Shown one piece after another: positions 21,126 through 28,245 of a stretch of DNA of 64,000 nt. The position numbers and the translations under genes are program-made. The DNA is taken from assembly GCF_022341425.1 (NCBI RefSeq), contig NZ_JABFUC010000006.1, positions 62,001-126,000 of the forward strand, in the 5' to 3' direction. The first letter of the stretch is position 1, and every line of letters begins with the position of its first letter. The stretch is from Billgrantia campisalis (lineage in GTDB: Bacteria > Pseudomonadota > Gammaproteobacteria > Pseudomonadales > Halomonadaceae). The notes under the pieces are model-generated. The model had not been told where the DNA came from, searched no databases, and worked only from the letters and a program-made list of their open reading frames with translations.

Positions 21126-24100
21126 ATGGCTCACCTGCTACGCATCGTGATGATTCACGGCCATCTCGAGGGGGTGGTCGAGCTCAGTGTGGACGGCCAC
21201 ACCAATATCTGCGGCACCAATGCCTCGGGCAAGACCACTCTGCAGCGCCTGGTGCCGGTGTTTTATGGCGAGCTGCCCAACAAGGTGGTGCCCAAGACAC
21301 GGATGAAGTTCGATGCCTTCTACCTGCCGCATCGCAACAGCTACCTGGTCTACGAGTATCGCCGTGAAGCGGGCAACGTCTGCCAGGCGGTGCTGACCCG
21401 CAAGAGCGAGGGGGGAGTGGAGTATCGCTTCGTCGGCTCGCCCTACCGGCCCGAGGATTACCTGGTAGAGAGCGATGCCGGGGTCGCGGCCCTGGACTAC
21501 GCCCAGTGGGCCAACGGGCTGCGTCGCGAAGGGATCAGCGTGTCGGCCAAGCTGGGCGCCACCTCCGAGTACCGCTCGGTGATCCAGAACGACTTTACCC
21601 AGTTTGGCGCCTCCCAGCCCCGGGGCAACAGCCGTGACGGCCTCAAGCTGCGCCAGATCGCCGCCCAGTTCAGCCTGGTCAAGCCCGAGCGACGCATTCG
21701 CCATATCGAGAAACTGGTCTCGGCGGTGCACGCCAAGGAGGGCAAGATGGACACCCTCAAGACCATGCTGGCGGCGATCTTCGAGGAGGATGGCGTCGAG
21801 CTGCCGGTGACCCGGATCCGCAACACCAAGGCCCGTGAGTGGATCGCGCAGATGCGCCAGTCGATGCGGCTGGAGCCCCTGCAGCAGGCGCTGGGGCGTC
21901 TGGGGGAGGTGGATCGGGAGATCGCCGATCTCGAGACCACGCTGTGGCAGTTGAGACCCCAGCTGGAGGCCGACCGCCATCGCGGCGAGCGCACCCTGGC
22001 CGATCTGGCGTCGCAGCTGAACCGGCACCAGTGCGAGTTCCAGGCGCGCGAGCGCGACTACGAGCAGGCCCGGGACGCCCTCAACGACCGCACGAGCGAG
22101 CTGAGTAGCGAGCTGGATCATACCCAGCGCGACCTGAATGACCTGCAGCGCCAGTACGAGCAGTACGCCGAGGCGGACATGCCGGCCCTGGAGCGTGATC
22201 TCGAGTCCCTGCCCCAGTGGCGTGAACAGCATCAACAGCTGCGCGACCACCTGGAATTCATGCAGCAGGCCGTGCAGGCCAGCCAGGCGAAGCTGGAAGG
22301 GCGGCTGCGTGAGCTGGCCGATACCCTGGCCCGGCAGACCGATGAAGCCCAGGCGCTCATCGACGCCCTGGGCGACGAGAAGGAGGCCCGCCGTGAGCGG
22401 CACTGGGAGGCGCAGCGCACCCTCGAGGCGCGCTATCAGGCCGAGCGGAGTGACCTGGACGCCAGCTACCAGGCGCGTCTGGAGCAGGGCATCGAGCGCC
22501 TGGCCGAGCTCAAGGCGCAGCAGACCCACACCCAGACCCCCGAAGAGGTCCAGGAGGCCGAGCTGGCGCAGGCGCGCCTGGATCAGGCCCAGAGCGACCG
22601 CAGTGCGGCCGCCACCACCCTGGAGGGGCTGCGTCGCGAGCATGAGACCTGGAAGGGCGAGCGTGACGCTGCCGAGCGAGAGCTCGAGCAGGCGCGGCAG
22701 CAGCGCTCACGGGCGGAGCACCGCTGCGCAGCTCTTTATCAGCAGCGCGACCCCGCCCAGGGGAGCCTGCGCCACTTCCTGCGCTACCACCGCCCGGGGT
22801 GGGAGCAGACGCTGGGCAAGGTGATCGCCCCCGAGCTGCTGGAGCGCCGCGACCTGGCGCCCCAGGTCAAGGACACGCCCAGCGACGACCTCTTCGGCGT
22901 GGCCCTCGACCTGGCCGCGATCGCGCTGCCCGACTATGCCCAGGATGAGGCGGGCCTGCTGGCCGCCATCGAGGCGGCCGAGGTGGCCCTGACCCGTGCC
23001 GAAGCGGACGTTCAGGCCGCCGAAAAACGCCTCAGGGCCCACCACGAGCGGGTGCAGGGCGCCGAGACTACCCTGGGGCAGGCGCGCATCGCCCTCAAGC
23101 GCGCCGATACGGAGGTGGAGTACGCCCTGGAGGCACGCCGTCAGCAGCAGGAGCGCCATGCCAGGCAGCAGCAGGCGCGGCGGGCCGACGGTGAGGCGGC
23201 GCTGGCCGAACAGGAGGCGTTGCAGCAGGCGCTGCGCGATGAAAAGCGCGAGGCGCTCGAAGCGCTTGCCGACACGCATCAGGCGCAGCTGCTCGAGCTG
23301 AAGGCCGACGCTCAGAGCCAGCTGGATAGCCTGGATGAGCAGATCCGCCAGCACAAACGCCAGCTTGGCGACCTGAAGGCGGAGCATCGACGCCAGCGGG
23401 AGGAGCTGGAAGCCGCCTTCAACCAGGAGCTGGAGGCGCAAGGGGTCGATCCGGTCACCCTCAAAGAGACCAAGTCACGACTGGCGGCGCTGGAGGAGCG
23501 CATGCGCCTCACCGCGGCCCGCCAGGAGGAGCTGGCGGCCTATCGGCGCTTCATGCGCGTCGAGTGGGGCGAGCGCAAGCCGCGGCTGGTGGAGAAGGAG
23601 GCGACGCTGACCCGCGAGCGTCAGGCGGCCGAGCGCGAGCGCGAGCAGCTGCGTGGCGACTTCCAGGCGGCCAAGTCGGCCCATCAGCAGGCGGTCAGCG
23701 AGCTGAAGGCCAAGCGCCACGCCGAGCAGGAGGTGATGGACGCCCTCGCGCCGCTGCTGACCCAGGTGGAGAGCCTGGCGCTCAGCCCGGCGGCCGAGCC
23801 GCTCAGCGAAGCCCCCGGCGATGTGCACGAGCGCATCGAGCGCGCCCGCCAGGCGTTGATCGGCCGCAGCCGCGAGCTGGAGACCCTGCGCAAGGGCTGC
23901 GAGCAGGTGGAGGGCGAGCTGATCAAGGGAGCCAGTAGCGGCTTCGTCGACGCCCTGGAAGCCGAGCGCGGCAAGTTGACCGGCGACTCACCGCGGCGGC
24001 TGCTGCCGCTGCTGCGCGGCATGCTGCAACTGCTGGAGGACCAGCAGCTGCAGCTGGTGCAGCAGGGGCGCAATCTCAGCGATGATCTGGACAAGTTCTT

Positions 24101-24806
24101 CACCGTCTTTCGCGACCTCAACCGCCGCATCAGCGCCCAGAGCCGCCGCCTCTCCGAGGAGGTCGCCGACGACCTGAAGCTGGAAGGCATCGGCAAGGCC
24201 GAGGTGAAGATCCAGTCCACCATCGACGAGCTGGGCTTCTGGGAGCCGCTCAAGCTGTTCGCCCAGCGCTACCGGGAGTGGCGGGAATCGGGGCAGCCGC
24301 TGCCCAGCGACGACTACCTCGATGCCCTGGCCGACGTGGTGGAGCTGTTGCGCAGCGACCAGCAGTACAGCTTCGAAAGCCTGCTGCGCCTGGAGCTGCA
24401 CCTCAACGAAGGCGGCACCGATCTGGTGATCAAGAACGACCGCCAGCTGCTGGAGTCCTCCAGCCACGGCATGGCCTATCTGATTCTGTGCAAGTTCCTG
24501 CTCGCCTTCACGCGGCTGCTGCGCGGCCAGGCCCAGATCGCCATCCACTGGCCCATCGACGAGATCGGCACCCTGGCCTACCACAACGTCGAGAAGCTCT
24601 TCGATGCCTGCGACAGCAACCGCATCCATATCGTCGGTGCCTTTCCCAACCCGGAGTCGGACGTGCTGCTGCTGTTCCACAATCGCTACTTGATCGACCG
24701 CGACGAGGCCGACCCCAACTGCCGCCGTCTCAAGCGCATCGAGCCGCGCCTGAGCCGCCTGGCCGAGCGGCTGCAGGCGCGTAGCGCCGAGGAGGTGTCC
24801 GCATGA
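21126..24806 (+). CDS. jetC: JetC/MksB-like SMC-family ATPase (DUF3584-like)
   Basis: A 1226-residue SMC-like ATPase, the probable motor of a Wadjet/MksBEFG-type complex that extrudes loops on and destroys plasmid DNA. Walker A is GTNASGKTT with Lys36; the C-terminal head has a signature-like ESSSHGM loop (1110-1116) and Walker B WPIDEIG with Asp1145 and Glu1146. Between them are two long heptad-rich arms (about 240-530 and 640-960) around a hinge-like segment near 545-620 (RYHRPGWEQTLGKV). Length and motifs resemble the DUF3584 family rather than MukB (about 1480) or P. aeruginosa MksB (about 940). AAGGA precedes the ATG. It heads a four-gene operon with four-base overlaps. Confidence 0.82.
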   Translation: MAHLLRIVMIHGHLEGVVELSVDGHTNICGTNASGKTTLQRLVPVFYGELPNKVVPKTRMKFDAFYLPHRNSYLVYEYRREAGNVCQAVLTRKSEGGVEYRFVGSPYRPEDYLVESDAGVAALDYAQWANGLRREGISVSAKLGATSEYRSVIQNDFTQFGASQPRGNSRDGLKLRQIAAQFSLVKPERRIRHIEKLVSAVHAKEGKMDTLKTMLAAIFEEDGVELPVTRIRNTKAREWIAQMRQSMRLEPLQQALGRLGEVDREIADLETTLWQLRPQLEADRHRGERTLADLASQLNRHQCEFQARERDYEQARDALNDRTSELSSELDHTQRDLNDLQRQYEQYAEADMPALERDLESLPQWREQHQQLRDHLEFMQQAVQASQAKLEGRLRELADTLARQTDEAQALIDALGDEKEARRERHWEAQRTLEARYQAERSDLDASYQARLEQGIERLAELKAQQTHTQTPEEVQEAELAQARLDQAQSDRSAAATTLEGLRREHETWKGERDAAERELEQARQQRSRAEHRCAALYQQRDPAQGSLRHFLRYHRPGWEQTLGKVIAPELLERRDLAPQVKDTPSDDLFGVALDLAAIALPDYAQDEAGLLAAIEAAEVALTRAEADVQAAEKRLRAHHERVQGAETTLGQARIALKRADTEVEYALEARRQQQERHARQQQARRADGEAALAEQEALQQALRDEKREALEALADTHQAQLLELKADAQSQLDSLDEQIRQHKRQLGDLKAEHRRQREELEAAFNQELEAQGVDPVTLKETKSRLAALEERMRLTAARQEELAAYRRFMRVEWGERKPRLVEKEATLTRERQAAEREREQLRGDFQAAKSAHQQAVSELKAKRHAEQEVMDALAPLLTQVESLALSPAAEPLSEAPGDVHERIERARQALIGRSRELETLRKGCEQVEGELIKGASSGFVDALEAERGKLTGDSPRRLLPLLRGMLQLLEDQQLQLVQQGRNLSDDLDKFFTVFRDLNRRISAQSRRLSEEVADDLKLEGIGKAEVKIQSTIDELGFWEPLKLFAQRYREWRESGQPLPSDDYLDALADVVELLRSDQQYSFESLLRLELHLNEGGTDLVIKNDRQLLESSSHGMAYLILCKFLLAFTRLLRGQAQIAIHWPIDEIGTLAYHNVEKLFDACDSNRIHIVGAFPNPESDVLLLFHNRYLIDRDEADPNCRRLKRIEPRLSRLAERLQARSAEEVSA

Positions 24807-25459
24807 TCGAACGCTCAATGGTCGAGCACGCCATGGTGGCGTTGGGCCCACTGCTGGAGCGCCTGCTGGCCGGGGAGTTCATCTGCGCGGTGAGCGACGA
24901 GAGCGCCTTTCGTCACCTGGAGGATGAAGCGACCCGCGAGCAGATCGACACCTACCTGCGCCCGCTCAATCGTCGGCTGGCCGCCAACCCCGAAGGCAGC
25001 GTCTATTTCCTGGCCTGGCGCCAGCTGAGCGACGATGCCCGGGAGCAGCTCTCCCGCCAGCTCGGCGACACCGTCAACAGCCTGCTGCCGCTGCTGGAGT
25101 GGCTGCAGCTGGTGCAGGAGGCGCTGGGGCGCGACGCCCTGATCGCCCCCGGCGACGTGCTCAAACCCGCCGAGATCAGCGCCAGGTGCGAGGACAACCA
25201 GAGCCTGCGCGAGCGCCTGGAGCGGCTGGCCACCGACGGCTTCTTCGGTTCCCAGAGCGAGCAGCTCGACGCCCAGATCAAGCAGGTCTTCAAGCGCCTC
25301 AGAGAGCACGGCTACCTGCTCCAGCCCCATGCCGAGCGCCAGGTCTACCTGGTCACCGGCAAGATCGACTACCTGATCGACCTGGTGCGCTTCATCCGCG
25401 ACGAGGAGAACCTGCCCGTCGAGGAGGAGGGGGCCGCCACCCAGGAGGCGCTGCTGTGA
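24803..25459 (+). CDS. jetB: JetB/MksE-like condensin accessory protein
   Basis: A 218-residue acidic protein with no catalytic motif. Predicted to be helical with winged-helix-like portions (for example SLRERLERLATDGFFGSQSEQ and QIKQVFKRLREHGYLLQ), as in MukE/MksE, the small partner that binds the kleisin. Identification rests mainly on size and place between the SMC-like gene and a kleisin-like gene, with ATGA overlap to jetC and a GTGA overlap to the next gene. The C-terminal tail is strongly acidic. A methionine three codons or more downstream could be the real start without changing the call. Confidence 0.72.
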   Translation: MIERSMVEHAMVALGPLLERLLAGEFICAVSDESAFRHLEDEATREQIDTYLRPLNRRLAANPEGSVYFLAWRQLSDDAREQLSRQLGDTVNSLLPLLEWLQLVQEALGRDALIAPGDVLKPAEISARCEDNQSLRERLERLATDGFFGSQSEQLDAQIKQVFKRLREHGYLLQPHAERQVYLVTGKIDYLIDLVRFIRDEENLPVEEEGAATQEALL

Positions 25460-26712
25460 TCGGGGCCGATACGCATGATCCCCATGCCCTGGAGAGCCGC
25501 CTGGTCAGCACCGGCGCCGAGCGACTGGCGCTGCTTGGCAAGCACGCCGAGGCGCTGATGGCCGGCTACACCCGGGACGAGGTGCCGCTGGCGGCGTTGA
25601 GCGAGGCGGCCCTGCGCAAGCTGCTGGCGGCGCGGATCCTGTGGCGGCCGGACGAGCAGGGCGGCGTGAAGCTCGCCCCCAAGGTGCGCGAGCTGATCGC
25701 CGAGATGCTCGCCGACGAGAGCCGCCGTCACGTCAATGCCGACGTGGCGGAGACCCTGGAACTGCTGCGCAGCCTGGTGCAGAGTTACCGCGAGGCCCGC
25801 GACCTGGGCGAGCACTGGCGCCAGGAGCAGCACCTGCTGCGCCTGCGCCAGGAGGTGGACGACCTCAACGGGCGCTTCGCCGATGCCATCGACAGCCTCT
25901 GGCAACGCCTCAACAGCGACTTCGGCTTCGTCAGCCGCCTGAACGACAAGATCCGCGAGAACGACCGTGCCCAGAAGCAGATCGTGCGCCTGCTCGACGG
26001 CCTGGCGCTGATCGACTTCGACGAACTGATCGAGCTGGTGGGCAGCGACGGCGCCCTGCGCAAGCTGCTGATCAGCCAGCTCCAGCAGCAGCTCAGCCAG
26101 CACTACACTGGCCTGCGCGAGGTGCAGCGGCGGCTCATCGAGCTGATGGCACGCTTCCGTCAGCAGCAGTCGCGCAGTCGCTTGGTGGCGGGCATGGCCG
26201 CCTTCCTGCGCGAGCACCCCGGCTTCGTGCCCGGCAACTACGCTCGGCGCAGCGAGGTACCGGCACTGGTCAACCGCGCTACGCCCCTGACCGCCGCCGC
26301 GGCACCGGCGCTGGATCGCCACCTGGACGTCAAGGTCCTCACCGAGCTGCTCCACCGCCTGCCCGCGCCGCCGCACAAGCCGCAGACGGTCACCGCTGCG
26401 GGCCCTGCCGAGGCCCAGGAGGCGAGCCTGGTGGCCGCCCGTCAGCAGGCGCTCAAGCAGGACGTGGAGCGCTTCTACCTGACCGTGATCGACCACGACG
26501 GCGAGGCGCTGAGCGCCCTGGCCTACCTGCGGGCCAGCGACATGGCGTGGACCGACGAGATCTGGCTGTTCCAGGTGATCGCCGAATTTCAGGGGCTGCC
26601 GAGAGGCGAGCAGTGCGCCTTTCGTCTGCACCAGGAGGAGAGCCAGGCGAGCCCTTTCAACCATCTGCGTCTGATCCATGACGTTCATCTGCAGCTGGCG
26701 CTGCCGGCATGA
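25456..26712 (+). CDS. jetA: JetA/MksF-like kleisin
   Basis: A 418-residue, mostly helical protein that fits the MukF/MksF kleisin role: an N-terminal winged-helix-like region (residues about 20-95, ending KVRELIAEMLADES), a long helical middle (SLVQSYREARDLGEHWRQEQ through LIELMARFRQQQ) and a C-terminal domain ending QLALPA. Kleisins bridge the two SMC heads. The start is GTG at 25456, overlapping the jetB stop; reading further upstream in this frame only covers jetB. It overlaps jetD by four bases. No Pfam-level motif is obvious by eye, so the function is inferred from operon context. Confidence 0.7.
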   Translation: MIGADTHDPHALESRLVSTGAERLALLGKHAEALMAGYTRDEVPLAALSEAALRKLLAARILWRPDEQGGVKLAPKVRELIAEMLADESRRHVNADVAETLELLRSLVQSYREARDLGEHWRQEQHLLRLRQEVDDLNGRFADAIDSLWQRLNSDFGFVSRLNDKIRENDRAQKQIVRLLDGLALIDFDELIELVGSDGALRKLLISQLQQQLSQHYTGLREVQRRLIELMARFRQQQSRSRLVAGMAAFLREHPGFVPGNYARRSEVPALVNRATPLTAAAAPALDRHLDVKVLTELLHRLPAPPHKPQTVTAAGPAEAQEASLVAARQQALKQDVERFYLTVIDHDGEALSALAYLRASDMAWTDEIWLFQVIAEFQGLPRGEQCAFRLHQEESQASPFNHLRLIHDVHLQLALPA

Positions 26713-27602
26713 GCCTCTCGCCCGGCGCCTACAAGCTGCTGCGCGGGATTCGGGAGCGGCTGCGCCGCGCGCCCGGGGTGGAAAAGCCGCGCAGCGGCAA
26801 GGTTGTGGCGGAGATCGAGGCCTGGTGCGCCGAGCATGACATTGAGCTTGGTGTCCGCCGCTCCACCAAGGCGCTGCGCTTTGACCGCGAGCTGCTCACC
26901 CAGATCGATGACACCCTGGCCGCGCTGGGTCAGCCGGCGATCGACGTTGACCTCAGCGGCCTGACCAGCGGCGAACAGGCCGGTCGGGGAAGTCTCGAAG
27001 CCAAGAGCGTGCGTGAAAGCCCCCGCGCCAGGCGGGTGCTGGTGAGCCTGGCTGCCGGCGCACCGCGGCCCGGCCTGGTCGCCGAGACTCGCGAGTATCG
27101 CGACCTCGACCGGCGCTCGCTCGACCTGGGGGCCTTTGATGCGCTGATCCAGGTGGAAAACCTCGACGGCTTCTACGCCTTCGACCCCGACAGTGTGGCT
27201 GGCGCCCGCTGGCGGAATCCGCTGGTGGTCTATCGTGGCGACACGCACTACGGCGGGGGGTTCGCCGCCCTGGCCGAGGCCTGGGCGGCAACGGCGAAAC
27301 CGCACTGCTACCTGGGCGATTTCGACGCTTCCGGGGTGGGATTCGCCCTCGCCAGCCGGGCCACCCATCTGCTGCTGCCGCCCCGGGAGTGGCTTGAACA
27401 GCACGCCACCCCCGATCACCTGCCGGCCGCGCAGATGACGGCACAGGCGGGATTGCGCGACCACCGGGATACGCTGCCAGATGGCCACCCCTTACGAGAG
27501 CATCTGGCGCTCATTCTCGATGAGCAGCGGGGACTTCGCCAGCAGTGGTTCGCCGAACGGCTGGTAAGGGTATCGCTGGGACGAGATGTGGTCGGCGCTT
27601 AG
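26709..27602 (+). CDS. jetD: JetD-like Toprim nuclease subunit
   Basis: A 297-residue protein whose C-terminal half is a Toprim-like domain: Glu150 in LIQVENLDGFY, a conserved glycine-rich turn VVYRGDTHYGGGF, and the DxD pair Asp204/Asp206 in YLGDFDASGVGFA. This is the metal-binding arrangement of topoisomerase VI/JetD nucleases, which cut plasmid DNA in Wadjet systems. At 297 residues it is shorter than the roughly 380-400 residue JetD of type I Wadjet, so the N-terminal arm is reduced. It overlaps jetA by four bases and ends nine bases from a convergent small gene. Confidence 0.78.
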   Translation: MSLSPGAYKLLRGIRERLRRAPGVEKPRSGKVVAEIEAWCAEHDIELGVRRSTKALRFDRELLTQIDDTLAALGQPAIDVDLSGLTSGEQAGRGSLEAKSVRESPRARRVLVSLAAGAPRPGLVAETREYRDLDRRSLDLGAFDALIQVENLDGFYAFDPDSVAGARWRNPLVVYRGDTHYGGGFAALAEAWAATAKPHCYLGDFDASGVGFALASRATHLLLPPREWLEQHATPDHLPAAQMTAQAGLRDHRDTLPDGHPLREHLALILDEQRGLRQQWFAERLVRVSLGRDVVGA

Positions 27603-27611
27603 GGGCACCTC

Positions 27612-28016
27612 TTACCACCCCAGCCAGCCACGCAGCCGCTGGCTGGGCGATGATGCACGTCTGGCTGATGCGCGGTTGGCAGTGCCGGAAAGCTGTGAGG
27701 TGGCTTCCTTGAGCGGCGCCATGATGGCTTCGAGGTGGTGCTGGCAGAGTTGGCGGTTGAGGGCGGCGGGGCACTGTGCCATCAACAGGCCGCAGTGGTA
27801 GATCGCAGTATCCAGCGCCTGGCAGACCTCATTGAAAGGCGCCGCCTCCTGGCGGCAACGCTGCAATTCACTGAGCAGCATCCGCAGCGTTTGAGCATCG
27901 AGCCAGCAGGGCGTGTCATCTCTCCTTGGAGAGGTTGCCACCGAGTTCTGGATGGCCTGGAAGGAGACGTGAAGAAAGACACAGGTGTAATAGAGCTGGG
28001 AGCGTTCCGTGTTCAT
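27612..28016 (-). CDS. Small protein of unknown function under a Fur-like box
   Basis: A 134-residue, probably cytoplasmic helical protein, not recognised. It begins MNTERSQLYYTCVFLHVSFQ and contains six cysteines, a leucine-rich core (LDAQTLRMLLSELQRC) and a basic, serine-rich tail (RASARRASSPSQRLRG). The start at 28016 is preferred because a Fur-like site at 28040-28058 lies just upstream; an ATG at 28076 would place that site inside the gene. The Shine-Dalgarno is weak for both. Its neighbours are a TonB receptor and the jet operon. It has the size and regulation expected of small Fur-associated proteins, but I cannot assign a family. Confidence 0.55.
   Translation of the reverse strand: MNTERSQLYYTCVFLHVSFQAIQNSVATSPRRDDTPCWLDAQTLRMLLSELQRCRQEAAPFNEVCQALDTAIYHCGLLMAQCPAALNRQLCQHHLEAIMAPLKEATSQLSGTANRASARRASSPSQRLRGWLGW
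27619..27647 (+). terminator. Hairpin at the end of the jet operon
   Basis: A perfect 10-bp stem (27619-27628 with 27638-27647, nine-base loop) lies 16 bases after the jetD stop. There is no T-run and it also encodes the last residues of the convergent minus-strand gene, so a terminator role is uncertain. Confidence 0.35.
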
Positions 28017-28039
28017 AGGGCACCATAAGTCATCAAGAT

Positions 28040-28058
28040 GAGACTGATTTTCATTCTG
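28040..28058. promoter_or_regulatory. Fur-like box before the small minus-strand gene
   Basis: This site matches the 19-base Fur consensus at 13 positions, with the core TGAAAATCA when read on the minus strand. It lies 24 bases upstream of the chosen start at 28016 and 129 bases past the end of the TonB receptor terminator. Confidence 0.45.
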
Positions 28059-28186
28059 GTGTTCGGTGGCGGTCATGTCAAATGCTAAAGCGTGACTCCC
28101 ACCCACGCTCGTCGGCTTCTCTCCTCGAACAGCGTCTGCGGCGACGCAACCCGCGCTCGTCCAGGGTGCACTGATGGGGGTCCGCG

Positions 28187-28212
28187 AAAAAGAGCCAGCG
28201 CGGGGCTGGCTC
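28187..28212 (-). terminator. Rho-independent terminator of the TonB-receptor gene
   Basis: On the minus strand an 8-bp GC-rich stem (28212-28205 with 28199-28192, loop of five) is followed directly by five T residues (28191-28187). It lies 34 bases after the receptor stop codon. Confidence 0.85.
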
Positions 28213-28245
28213 AAAGCGATCGATACAGTTCCGGTAAAGGTGGCG

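Noticed and set aside
21126..24806. Calling the long ATPase MukB, Smc, SbcC or RecN
   Set aside because: Length, hinge region and head motifs differ from each, and the operon partners include a Toprim protein, which these systems lack.
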